Assembly: GCA_023213395.1 (NCBI GenBank)
Contig: CM041465.1
Location: 59,899,741-59,963,740, forward strand
Length of the DNA: 64,000 nt
Direction: 5' to 3'
Origin: Cycas panzhihuaensis
Lineage: Eukaryota > Cycadophyta
Under the pieces are notes generated by a model that worked only from the letters and a program-made list of their open reading frames with translations, had not been told where the DNA came from and searched no databases. Below, piece by piece: positions 31,560 through 42,712 of the stretch; within the stretch, counting starts at the first letter, position 1, and each line of letters begins with the position of its first letter. The position numbers and the translations under genes were made by a program.

Positions 31560-32215
31560 TTTTGGCGACATAAAGGTATTTCTTTAAGAGGATTTTTATT
31601 ATACATTTTATGTTCTTTGAAATACACTTTTGGCTCTATTTGAAGAATAAGAGGATTTTAATATAGAGTATCCTTTTTTTTGAAGTATTTCTCTGCGGCA
31701 TAAAACAGTATCTTAAAGAGATTTTTAATACATTTTATCCTCTTCTTTAAGGTACATTTTTTGTGGCACAAAAGAGTACTTTTGGTTAGTACTTTAAGAG
31801 GATTTTAATGTAATTTTTCTTCTTTAAAAGATATGTTTATGGTGGCATAAAAGGTACCTCAAGAGGATTTCTTCCTTGTACTTTATCCTCTTTAAAAGGT
31901 ACATTTTTTGTGGCATAAAAGGGTGTGATACTCTATAAAGACATTAAGTTATTTCAAGCTTTATTTTGTCTTCTTTTAAGGGTATTTCTTGGATTCAATT
32001 AAGGAGTACTTCAAGGGCAATTTTCTCATGTACCTAATCCTCATTAGAGTATATCTTTTAACTCTAGTTTAAGAGGATTTTTTTCAATGTACTTTGAAGG
32101 TATTTTAAAGGGGAATTTTTAATGCACTTTGTCCTCTTTTGAAAGCATTTTAAGAGGATTTTTTAATGTATTTCATCCTCTTTTATTAATGTATTTAAAA
32201 GGTCTTTTGAACCTG
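31560..32215 (+). repeat. Imperfect tandem repeats in E5 leader (about 9 units)
   Basis: Units of roughly 55-80 bases recur with the pattern AAGAGGATTTTTAATGTA, then TTTATCCTCTTTAAAAGG, then ACATTTTTTGTGGCATAAAA. Clear units begin near 31590, 31650, 31715, 31795, 31860, 32065, 32105 and 32150. The first two parts of each unit (AGAGGAT and ATCCTCT) are partly complementary and could pair as hairpins in RNA. E6 is inserted at the right end of the array. Confidence 0.75.
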
Positions 32216-32239
32216 TTTATATGTACTCTTTAAGTGTAA

Positions 32240-32621
32240 TGTTAAGATTTTAACATGGAGAACATTCATCAACCACACAAGAATAATATCAATGAACAAA
32301 GATAACATAACAAAATCAGAATGCATTAACATATCAAAGCACCAAAGACTCAATATGAGCCTTGATGATGTGATGTGTCTATACACTACTTCAACCACCT
32401 TTATATACAAGAGAGGTGGGAGACTAGGCAACACAAGTAATGCATGTGGGACAAATACCTTTGTCCTGACCAATAACATTACACCACTATCTTGACCAAT
32501 AAGCTTCTATCCTTTTACATAGTATTATAATGACCCTTTGACCCCAATACATTAGGACTATGACTAATAATCCTAGGACCCACTTTTACTTAACCACACA
32601 CATTAAACATTATTTCTAACA
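32240..32621 (-). repeat. E6 3' LTR and polypurine tract
   Basis: Starts TGTTAAGATTTTAACATGG, an imperfect palindrome, and ends TTTCTAACA. Immediately inside, CCTCCCCTTAATG is the complement of a polypurine tract. Confidence 0.9.
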
Positions 32622-33715
32622 CCTCCCCTTAATGTTTAATGTTTGAACTAAGGACAATTTAACATACATTGACACTTGACATGAGTTTGAGACTATAGAC
32701 ATTAAAGACAACATGGCAAGACTGACATGACTATCAATGAGACTCTAATGCACTTTGTCTTCTTTGAATCTCCACCACCTTGATCTTAGAAAGGTCTTGA
32801 ACACCATGCCTTGGGTATGATCTTGGTCTTCAACCCTATAGTGTCATTTTGAAGTAGTCCTTTGATGATCCTCGAGCTTTGCCTCTTTCAACTTCACACA
32901 TAATTGAGAATCCTTGGATATGCAAAACAAGTAGTGAAAGATGGGTAATTCAGCATGATCCTGCATGTACTCATCAAAGATATCTTCAAGGTATCCATCA
33001 AGTATATCTTCTATCACCTGTTTGCTTCCTCTTTCTTCAGTATGTGAGTGACCAAAACCAATGTTAGCAATACCATCATTATCCAAATGTAGTAATGAGT
33101 TGTCAATTGGTAAGACACCATTATCCTCCCCTAAAGCAATGGATTTATTGAGACGAGTTCACATGGTATGTGATATACCCTGTTTTCTCCGTGTCACTCA
33201 AAGGGTTTCATGACCTAAGTATAATGAGTATTTCCATGATACTCACATGCATATACTTCTTGATTATGTATATGCATACATGGAACATCATTTCAATGTG
33301 ATTGACTTTTATGATCAGGTAACCTACCCAAAAGGTAATATGATTTTGACAAGTAAGATTTTGATCATATGGTAACCTCCTTATGTTCCTTCTTTCTTGG
33401 GAACAACTTTCCAGTGTTGTTGTAGGATATGTTGTTATAATTTTGATTCTTTCAAAGATGAAAATGGAGGACGTAACTGAGTTAAAAGAGATCATGGATA
33501 GTTTCCAATACATGCATATCATTGTATGACCTGTCATCATTTGAATTCTTCCTACCAACCAGTCAACACAAACTAGGATAAAATTATCCGTACCTTTTGT
33601 TAGGCAACTCGTGTCTCCATGAACTATTACTGACAAAGATTGATGCCTGGAATCTTCAGCCTCCACAGTTGGTTCCTTGATGAGAATTAAGGTATTTGAT
33701 GGAGTCATGGCTTTG
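32622..33715 (-). other. E6 degenerate region downstream of gag
   Basis: Several minus-strand frames (32844-33086 and 33208-33708) cover about 1 kb, but none shows a clear protease, integrase or reverse transcriptase motif. A segment reading NFILVCVDWLVG faintly recalls an integrase core; I do not rely on it. Either the pol genes have been replaced or they are too worn to read. Confidence 0.45.
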
Positions 33716-34156
33716 TCACGCTGCTTTTCCCTTTTTTTCTTTTCTCTTCAATTTCTTCCTTTGATTCTTTGCCATTTTGATTTTCTGCTGCACTTCTTCA
33801 GGTCCCTTTTCATGCACTTCTGTTAGTAGTTTCCAAGCGTCCTCAACTGAGTCGGTGTTCTGCAGAACCTGGATAATAAAGTGATAGGAAGAAGGGAGGT
33901 TATCCTTATCAATGGCTGCAAGTATCACGTCAATAACAAATCTATTTTTCCTTTTGAAAATTTCCTCCCCTTTTTCGTGAGCCATTTCAGTACCCATAAC
34001 TGTTTTCCAAAGTTTCTTCAATATGAATAGACTTTCCATCTTAATTTTCCAAAAACAAAAATTAGTTCCAATATATTTGGGCAGAGGAAAGATGATATCT
34101 AATAACCAGTATTCATTTTTTTCAGGCACAAAGACTATGATATCATTCAACTCCAT
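33716..34156 (-). pseudogene. E6 gag-like frame (UBN2-like), possibly intact N-terminal part
   Basis: An open frame of 146 codons from the ATG at 34156. It has the gag opening FCFWKIKMESLFILKKLWKT, then FVIDVILAAIDKDNLPSS, VEDAWKLLTEVHE and a lysine-rich end (KKLKRKEKKGKAA). This pattern (W..KM...L, then a stretch on A..W..L...) is that of Copia gag N-terminal domains. It is shorter than a full gag and lacks a zinc knuckle. It is the only recognisable protein region of E6. Confidence 0.6.
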
Positions 34157-36789
34157 GATGTATGTATGAGGGAATCAAAAGAATATCCACTTCGGCCAAA
34201 AAAAAGGTCTATCAAATCAAAAACATACTTGAATCCCCATACCAGAATTCATTGCAAAAGGTCACAGAGACTACACTAGAACACAACAGTTGCAAGAGAC
34301 GCTTGTTGTGGGATGCATGTAGGAAGCACACTTATTTGCTTAAGCTCTCTACAGAACTGTCTCACACCATCTCAAACTGGCTGTCCACTTCTGGCTGGAA
34401 CTTTCAGCATTCAAGATTACTACAGCCTGCAGAGTGGCAAAAGACACAGCAAACTAATACCAAACCATTCAATGCAAGTTCAGTCTCATAATCATAGGTT
34501 GTTTCTACTGCCTGAGAGCCTCCATTTCAATGGGTGTCAAGGGCGCAGACACACAAACAGTGTTTGGAATGGAATAGTTGCAAATTGTCCTCAGAATACC
34601 AGAATCTGAGGTCAATCTGTTTGGAAGAACAACCCCTTTTCTAGCAAATCCACAGTTTTGACTTTAGACCATTTACTTTGCACTTCGTGAATAAGATCTT
34701 AAAGACTTGATCATTTTATCTTTGCATTCTAATTTTGAAAACCCAGTTTACTTTGATAATATGTTTCAAATCTAACACCTAGCTGCCATAGACACACTAT
34801 TACATTTCCAACAGATTTACAACACTGCTATTTGTAGCAAGGAACTGACTCTCCCAGCTAGATCTTTCTACTGAAATCTGAAGCTTCAAGACCTCTAACT
34901 GTAGGTGGGATAGAACCTGTCGCAAATTCACATCAAGGACTATACCTGTAAGCAACCAACTACTCAAAATTTGGAGTTTCCTGCCAAGACAGCTAAGACT
35001 GTTACTTTTCCAGCCAGTTTATCACACCACTGTGTTACATCTGCTTTCTATTTCCTTGGACACAGCCTTATTTGTTGTTTCGGACGGTTCAGTCGAACAA
35101 CCGAGCTATTATCAGAGGTTGTTAGCTACAAAGAAATGACCTCCTCCTGCAACATTCTTTATCCAGAATACTCAAATCAGTCATAGATTCATTGACACAA
35201 CCAATTGTAGAAAGGGCTCCTTACCAGGACTAATGATGCTTTGGCCCTGCACCCTGCTTGCATCTATTCTACTCAGCATTATGCTCTTGAACGGGGATCG
35301 GGCTTTAGGGCATGCGATGCCATCTATCACAGATTATCCAATGAAAGTAATTAAGGCAATTTCTTAAACCAGAACAGTCAACAATTAAGGAAATCCACAA
35401 TAAATGAAGGTCCAGAGAGCATGTAGACTCAACACGGGCACTTCCAGTTATCCTCAACCAACAGATTGCAGGTATGAGTGTGCAGGAAATCCAATCTTGT
35501 ATCCAAGTTTGAAGCAATTAATAATTAGCCTCGTGCATTCTTCCTGTTTTACAGGAGTCCAACAGCACGATATTTATAAACATGCTCTATAGCAATCACA
35601 TTGCATCATTTATATTCACCATTGTAGTCATAACTTTTCACACAACTTCTCTGCCAGGAAGACCTCCTCTCACTGATTACCAGCCTCACACTATTGATAC
35701 GTTTGTCACTGTAAATTTATGGTAAATCTGAATATGATGCACTGTTATCTGGTCGATGCGGTTCACATCCCCTTGTGTTTCCTTTAGAGATAGAACAGGT
35801 CATTCCTCCCAACTGATCATCATTCTCCAAGCATGCTTGTTCTTCTGTGATTCCAGGTCAAGGCACAATTTCTAAATAACTAGTGCAGCATTGAAGGGAA
35901 CTACGCCTGTGGGAATTCCCGTGTATGTGGAAATACACCTACTTGTTTTCCACAAGATAGCGGGAAAATCTGAGAAAAGTTCCAGGGATCGGTGACTACA
36001 CAGCCAGAGCTATTCCTTCTATTGCTTTCAACCAGGCCAGGTCCTTTGCAAACAGAAATCTATATCTGCGAACCCCGGCGTGCGCAGTGACAAGCACCTC
36101 ACGGGAGCTAGTAGGTCAACTTGTGGGCCAAGAGACCGGTGATCTCCACCGAGGCACTTATCGAAATGGGTGTTGTCATGTGCCTGACTAGTCCCGCATG
36201 TTCTTCATGTCCATTTGCGACACACTAGAGTTTCTCTGAGATGATAACAATTCACAAGAGCACGAGGAAGTATGTGAAGTCCGCTTTTGTGCGGTGGTGT
36301 AAAATCTGAATTTTGTTAGTTGACTAGTCGAGCAAGCTTTTATGTCCTAGCTTAATTGATTATAGCCTATCTGAGGAGTTCTCCCAATTTCTTCTACCCA
36401 CAGCGAAAGCCCTTGGTCGGCCCCGAGATCTCACAGGGCTCCGTGTCCACGGTAACTAGGGTTTCTAGTTGGGTGCGATGAAATTTCTTCTCTAGACATA
36501 GCTCTGATTTCTTCTCATGACGTTCGGTGATAACTAGGGTTTCTGAGAGGTCTCTTTATGCTCATGCAAGCGTGCTAATATGAGTAGGCAATTCTAACTT
36601 GCTTCAATTTCCACCATAATTTTTCACACAACAAGTTTATAAGAGCGAGTTACAGTAAATTACGCTTGCATTACCATAGTGCACACCTAGCAATATTGAC
36701 GACTTCACCTTGCCAATTCGAAGGGCTACCTTCTTCCCTAACTAAAATTTGGTGACCCGACGCCATAGCGCCCTCAACCCACAACTGCT
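34157..36789 (-). other. E6 long leader of unknown origin
   Basis: About 2.6 kb between primer site and gag without any retrotransposon motif. Bases 36050-36560 are richer in G and C than the surroundings and contain two copies of a sequence around AACTAGGGTTTCT (near 36452 and 36532), whose complement AAACCCTAG is a telo-box-like motif frequent in promoters and 5' leaders of plant genes. This would fit capture of host gene sequence, but I could identify no gene and no exon. Confidence 0.45.
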
Positions 36790-37183
36790 TTCACGATACC
36801 ATGTTAAGATTTTAACATGGAGAACATTCATCAACCACACAAGAATAATATCAATGAACAAAGATAACATAACAAAATCAGAATGCATTAACATATCAAA
36901 GCACCAAAGACTCAATATGAGCCTTGATGATGTGACGTGTCTATACAGTACTTCAACCACCTTTATATACAAGAGAGGTGGGAGACTAGGCAACACAAGT
37001 AATGCATGTGGGACAAATACCTTTGTCCTGACCAATAGCATTACACCACTATCTTGACCAATAAGCTTCTATCCTTTTGCATAATATTATAATGACCATT
37101 TGACCCCAATACATTAAGACTGTGACTAATAATCCTAGGACCCACTTTTACTTAACCACACACATTAAACATTATTTCTAACA
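36790..37183 (-). repeat. E6 5' LTR (36802-37183) with primer site (36790-36801)
   Basis: The LTR copy matches 32240-32621. Next to it the minus strand reads TGGTATCGTGAA, an initiator-Met-type site with mismatches in its second half. Confidence 0.88.
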
Positions 37184-37188
37184 TGTAA

Positions 37189-37384
37189 TTCACCTTGTGG
37201 TCACTTAGTGATGTAACACTCATACTCGCAATGATTTAAAAACTACTTCCTTTTATTTTCCTTAATTACAGACTTCATAAAATGTCTGTGAATTGCTAAC
37301 TATAGATTGCCAGATTCATTAAGGCAAAATGTAAGTTCTATGTGATGTGGAAAGACAACATTTTCCAACCTTATGAAGGCCTAT
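37189..37384 (+). other. E5 internal segment between E6 and E7
   Basis: About 200 bases of E5 left between the two nested insertions. No domain is readable. The left TSD of E7 (GGAAG) is at 37385-37389. Confidence 0.6.
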
Positions 37385-37389
37385 GGAAG

Positions 37390-37756
37390 TGTTGAGGGAA
37401 TGGATCTAGAGATCTAGTGCACTAACACTACACAATGGCAAATAGTGGAGACAAGCACAATGTACTCAACAAGAGAATGCTAATAGCTTGAGCTCAAAGA
37501 GGAGAAGTGTAGAATATGATCACTCTCCATGTAATTTCAGCTTATATAATGAGGATGCTCATTAGGGTTTGGAATTTGAGTTTTCCCTCCCAATGACATT
37601 CAAATGAGATTACATGAAATTACAATGAAATGAACTTTATGTCATTTCACTTAAGTGACTTAGGCATAGTCACCTTATCCTAAAGTTATAAACATAAAAG
37701 TGACTTTATCTAATTCTAACTTCATGAAATGACCATCTGACATTAACATCGTCACA
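37390..37756 (-). repeat. E7 3' LTR and polypurine tract
   Basis: Starts TGTTGAGGGAATGG and ends CATCGTCACA. Inside it, ATCCCCCCCTTAATGG (37757-37772) is the complement of a polypurine tract. Bases 37773-38201 hold no readable domain. Confidence 0.94.
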
Positions 37757-38201
37757 ATCCCCCCCTTAATGGCAGAAGGTCATTTTCCTTTATCCTATTC
37801 TAATCTATGAGGTCTTCATTATAGCCTCATTATTACATTGAGAAAAATTCTACAACCTACAAGACACTTTTGGGAAAACCCTCGGGGAATAAAACCCACG
37901 GACTTGACTTCCTATTGTATGAAGTGGCTCAGACGGCTCTTTGAGTGTAGCCAGATAGCCAAGCAGTACAAGTTGGTTGTCTTGACTTCAATCTCGAGTC
38001 TCCATATACCGTTTCGTCATCCCCATGCCCTTCGGGTTTTCATAGGTTCGATTTTGAAACAAGTACAACCCAACTCCTTTCGCGCCCATGAGGGGTTTTC
38101 ACGAATGGGAGAGAGCAGAGACTTACTCTAATCCTTCTGCGCCCACAAGGGGTTTTCACGAATGGGATAGAGTATGCTGGTCTGTATACCATCTCCTTCA
38201 A

Positions 38202-38836
38202 TCAGTTGGAGAAGGAGGCCCTAAGGCCGAGCTGCTGTCGGAACTGTTCAAACTTCACCCTTTGTAGCGGTTTGGTGAAAATATCAGCCACTTGATCTGC
38301 TGTGGGGCAGTGTTCCAATTGTATTGTGCCGTCATGGACCAGTTCCCGGATCCTGTGGACTTTTGTACTAATGTGCTTTGTACGATCATGAAAAACAGGA
38401 TTCTTGGCCATGTGGATTCTTGTTGATTGTCCACATGTAAGCTCGTTGGACCTGTCTCGGTGATATCCAAAGTATGTAATAATTTGCAAAGCCATATCAC
38501 CTCCTTGCTAGTCTCAGAAGCAGCTATGTATTCGGCTTGATGAGAATCTGCAGTGATTTTCTGCCGCCTTGACCGCCATGAAATTGGAGCTGTTCCAAGA
38601 AATGAGATGTACCCGGACGTTGATCTTCCTGTATTTTTGTCACCGGCAAAATCCGAGTCTGTGTATCTTTGTAAGTCCGAAATCATTGTTGTGCTCATAC
38701 AACAAACCAAGTTTGTTGGTCCTTTAGGTACTTCAACACTTCGTATTGTTGCTTGCCAATGGTTACGCTTTGGAGTTGTCATGTGACGGGCAAGAATGCC
38801 AACAAGATGGGCAATATCGGCCCTTCGTGGTAACAT
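38202..38836 (-). pseudogene. E7 RNase H (Copia), two frames
   Basis: The frame at 38255-38836 has YTDSDFAGDKNTGRSTSGY with the first acidic residues, and EYIAASETSKEVIWL with the glutamate. The frame at 38202-38495 continues with HDRTKHISTKVHRIREL, QLEHCPTADQVADIFTKPL and a C-terminal end. The change of frame lies near 38400-38430. Apart from that shift the family motifs are complete. It ends the pol polyprotein, just upstream of the 3' LTR. Confidence 0.87.
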
Positions 38837-39699
38837 AAATGAGGCTACCTACAAGTTGCCGATAGAGTCTTGCGTCTGCCTCTCGAGTGTCTTCATCGGA
38901 AAGTTTGGCATTAGGCTCCATTGGAGTATACATCGCTACGGCATCTTCTAATCCGAACTTGATTAGAAGATCGTTGATATATTTTCCTTGGGAGGAAAGA
39001 TTTTTCCATTGCATTGAGTTACCTCAATTCCCAAGTAATATCTCATTAGTCCGAGGTCGACGGTTCAAAGGATTTTGACAAGTCCATCTTTAATTTCTTG
39101 ATATCCCGCTCACTATTTCCGATTATCGGCATGTCGTCCACAAAGATCGGAGATATGTGACTTTGCCTTTTCTCTCTTAATAAACAAAGTTGCATCAACA
39201 TCTTGATAGTCACATACCTCGTATCCAAGTTGCCTCATTTTGTTGGACAACTTGGTGAACCAAGCGAGGGCTTGTTTTAGGCCATATAACGACTTTTTCT
39301 ACACACTTTCTCGCTCTGTCTCGCTATCTTAAAGCCTTCAGTCGTGTCATGTAGATTTCTTCTTCCAAATCTCCATTAAGAAAAGGTTTTCACATCGAGT
39401 TGGTGGATTTTCCAACCACGTTGAGCGCCCAAGGCCACAAGTGCTCTGATTGTGGGCCATTTGGTAGTTGGTGCGAAGACTTCTGTGTAATCGATGCCTT
39501 CCCTTTGGGTGAATCCTTTTGCGACCAACCTCGCCTTGTGTTTTTCAAGGGTTCCATCTGATCTGTATTTATTTCTGAACACCCATTTGTTTCTGATTAC
39601 CTTCCTTCCCAAAGGCAGATCAACGAGCTCCCATGTACCATTCTTGATCAAGAATTGGTATTCCTCATTCATGGCATTTCTCCAAACTGTGTGTTTCAC
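38763..39699 (-). pseudogene. E7 reverse transcriptase (Copia), frameshifted
   Basis: The N-terminal block at 39376-39699 has WELVDLPLGRKVIRNKWVF, HKARLVAKGFTQREGIDY and FAPTTKWPTIRALVALGA. The catalytic segment at 39046-39228 reads SPIFVDDMPIIGNSE; the family normally has YVDDM. The C-terminal block SSQGKYINDLLIKFGLEDA is in 38763-39014. At least three frame changes join these pieces. Both catalytic aspartates are retained. Confidence 0.88.
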
Positions 39700-40557
39700 A
39701 ACTTCTTGGTATGATAGAGGCTCGTCATTTGAAGCAAGGTGCGCTCACTTTGGTTCAAGCTCTATGGGAAGTGATGTTTGCTCCTTGCTCTATAGGCACC
39801 ACTGAGTGCCGGTTTGCCTACCTCATCGATCTCAAGTCTTTGTGCAACTGGTAGGCTTCTCGAAAACCTTTGGTTGGGAATGAGGTTTTCATTTCCACAA
39901 CATCCTGGTCTTCATTTTGATCCTGAAAAGGATCATGGGAGATGTATGGTCCGGAGGTTGATGACATTCTTTGGAGAAGACGGCCCTACAACCAAGGTGG
40001 TGAAGGTGGTTCTTCTGCAACTCCTTTTCCTTTTGATGCTTGACATGGTGATTCCTGGCTATTCTCCCAAGATGGCGCTGGGTTGGCGCACATTGGCACA
40101 GGATCTGAGTCAAGGATAATGTCCTCCGGGGATCTATTGTCAGATTCCAAAATTTTGAGTATTTCTTCAGTGTCTTCCCCCCCAAATGTTGGAATCAGAC
40201 ATCATATTCTCGGACATCGTTGTATCTATGAGATGGTGCTTTAGAATCAAGTTGAAGTAGTTGATCCTCTGTCTCCGCAAACACCACATCTCTAGTGATA
40301 ATGATCTTCTTTAATGTTGGAATGAACACCTTATACCCTTTCTTGTTCATGAGGTACCCAACAAAGATGCCCTTTAAAGCTCGCGGTTGGAGCTTATTTC
40401 TATGCTCAACAAGAATGTGAGCATAACAAGTAGAGCCAAAAATTTTGAAGTGATGGACGGTAGGGGTCCGCCCAGTCCATCGTTCATTTGGAGACGGGCC
40501 GAGCTTGATGGACTTATGTTGTTCATGCAGATCGCAAAGATAAATAGCTTCGCCCAA
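39700..40557 (-). pseudogene. E7 integrase C-terminal region and linker
   Basis: The open part 40195-40557 has NERWTGRTPTVHHFKIFGS, AHILVEHRNKLQPRALKGIF and VGYLMNKKGYKVFIPTLKK, the conserved segment downstream of the Copia integrase core. Bases 39700-40194 are the linker to reverse transcriptase, in other frames, without a domain. Confidence 0.82.
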
Positions 40558-41207
40558 AGATATGCGAGCACATTCTTGAAGACAAGCGAGCCCGTGCCAT
40601 ATTCATTATGGTTCTATTAGCCCTTTCAAGAACTCCATTACCGAGGGGTACCGCAATAGTTGTTTGATACTTGATCCTCACGACACAAGAAGTCTTCGAA
40701 TTCATTTGAAGTGTATTCGCCACCATTGTCAGTCCTGAGACACTTCAGTTGATATCTGGATTCCTTCTCTGTGAAAGCCTTGAATGCCTTGAATATTGTG
40801 AATGCTTCATCTTTTGATTTGAGAAAGGTCACCCATACCTTTCGAGTGAAGTCATCAATAAATGTAATATAGTACCTCTTCCCTATGAGAGAAGGGATAG
40901 GCATAGGCCCACAGATGTCTGAGTGTACTAATTCAAGAGGTTGACTGGCTTTCCATTGACTCTGGGAAAATGGCTATCTGTGGGATTTGGCAATAATGCA
41001 AGCTTCACATTTGAATGGCTTAGAGGAAAATCTGGGCAGACCTGGAGTAGAATGAGAGATTTCCTTAAGCCGATCAAGTTTGACGTGCCCCATGCGAGCA
41101 TGCCAAAGAGCTTCTAGGGACAACTTGGAATGAGTCAATGTGACATTATATGCAAGTTCTTCCACGACACAGATGGGGGCAACAACTTGGTATGCGGAAG
41201 AAGACAA
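40523..41207 (-). pseudogene. E7 integrase core and pre-integrase domain (Copia)
   Basis: The pre-integrase frame at 40974-41207 has LWHARMGHVKLDRLKEI and the zinc-binding CEACIIAKSHR. The core has the first aspartate in LELVHSDICGPMP (near 40905-40950), then YYITFIDDFTRKVWVTFLKS and the second aspartate in CLRTDNGGEYTSNEFED. After a frameshift near 40650, LGNGVLERANRTIMNMARAR carries the glutamate. All three catalytic residues are present. Confidence 0.88.
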
Positions 41208-41299
41208 TGTGGTTCGGTCGGTCTAAATAGCTTACCTTCAAGTTTCCGGTCATTACCACGTAACATGAAGGCGGGTGAATAACACTAAGAACTTGATCA

Positions 41300-42712
41300 T
41301 TAATCTGTGACACTCGTGTCGAATCCATGGGAGACAAGTGTGGATAACGACAAAAGGTTTTGTTTGAGATGGGGAATATACAAGACATCTTTTAAAATAA
41401 AATTGGGGCTGGGAGCTTGTGCATATAGAGCCCATGCCTTGAGCAGTTGTGTTGACTTATCGGCCATGTGTACTACTCCGGTGACCTCTCGAATCAAAAT
41501 CTGAAAGAAGTCCGGTGACAAGTCATGTCTTTGGGTAGCTCGTGTCCATAACCCATCGATGATGATGTTGATGCAAGATTTGCTCCCAAGTGGTCGAGGT
41601 AGTGGCGAATCAAGCTGACAAATGGCCGTACCACAGTGTGCCTCGATGTACCTCTTAGGTCTAGAAGCAATAGATGAAGTGGATGCTTCCCTGCTTTGTT
41701 GAATACGAGCCTCAATGAGATTTGCTCCTGCAAATAAGTCATCATGACTCTCATCAACATTGTGGGCTTGATGTTGCTGTTGTTGATGACGAGGCAATCT
41801 ATTATAGTCAATGCGGCAATCTTTTGCAAGGTGTCCTTTCCTGTTACACCTTTGACACGTGGGAGCATTGTTGTTTGTGCATCTCGATTGATAGTCTTTG
41901 ACTATTGTTTTGTCACGACCTTGTTGTTGCCTTTGTTGTTGTCCCTGTTGCTTTCCCCTGCCTCTTCCATGACCTCTTCTTCCTTCGCGTGAAGATTGAC
42001 CTTGCCGCTTTGGTGTAGTATACTTCCTCGTCCATGTCGCCTTCAAAGGTCGCATTAGGAGTTGAATCGAAAGTGGGAAGCTAGTAGTGAAGGTCTTGTC
42101 ATGTTCAATAAACTTCTCGCCTAATGCTTGAAGTTGAGGGTCTTGATGTGCCGATGACTGAAGATTTCCTAGCAGGTTCTTATAATCAGGAACATGTAGA
42201 CTGGATTGAATTAAGAAGGCCCAAGTTATGCATTGAGTCTTAAAATCCCTATCAATGGCACGCTTTAGCAGGCGAAGAGCATTGATGGTTTCATGTGCTC
42301 GCCCTTTCTGCATTTGCATCTTGTTCATCTTCAATACCATATGAACGAACTCCAAGTCTGATCGAGTATCAAAGTTTCTTTTAAGGACTTCGAGGACCTT
42401 GAAGGCAGTGTCGTGCTGTGTGTCATCGATCAGGTTGTGCAAGGAGTAATCAGAACAGCGTGATCCCCGCCTCGATCTTCCGGGTCTTCAATGATCCATT
42501 GTCGCCGCTATGCGGATTATGAGCGAGGAGGAGTCGAGGTGTGCCACCACTCTGCGGTGTGGTGTTGGTCGCAGTACCGCTTGGGTCCGCTCCAAGTGGT
42601 CCAGCCAGAGTCCCTCATACTTGGTTGCGTTCTTAACTCCCGTGAACCATAGATCCCAATTCTCCTTCCCTTTTAGCATACAGTTCACATTCTGCTTGAA
42701 GTTGGTCGACAT
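41300..42712 (-). pseudogene. E7 gag and protease start (Copia), interrupted
   Basis: The start is the ATG at 42712, opening MSTNFKQNVNCMLKGKENWD and then LWFTGVKNATKYEGLW. A stop lies near 42488. In the same frame 41300-42442 continues with the UBN2-type region (HNLIDDTQHDTAFKVLEVL), an Arg/Gly/Gln-rich stretch, and the zinc knuckle CQRCNRKGHLAKDC. The protease follows near 41530-41560, where the active-site segment is disturbed by a frameshift. The frame goes on to DVLYIPHLKQNLLSLSTL, the conserved end of the protease region. Only a few changes break this otherwise long frame. Confidence 0.87.

Larger units (their letters stand above)
32240..37183 (-). mobile_element. E6, LTR element with gag but almost no pol (minus)
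   Basis: The LTRs are 32240-32621 and 36802-37183 (382 bp each, 8 differences by eye), with TSD TGTAA at 32235-32239 and 37184-37188. An initiator-Met-type primer site and a polypurine tract fix the minus orientation. The internal 4.2 kb has one gag-like frame and a long leader; no reverse transcriptase or RNase H is readable. It is probably a non-autonomous Copia derivative. Confidence 0.9.

Noticed and set aside
32195-32495. Frames in E6 LTR (also 36742-37057)
   Set aside because: The same frames appear in both LTR copies because the LTR is duplicated. They are not genes.
33208-33708. Minus-strand frame of 166 codons in E6 as a possible integrase
   Set aside because: One short segment is faintly reminiscent, but none of the acidic triad contexts or zinc motifs can be found.
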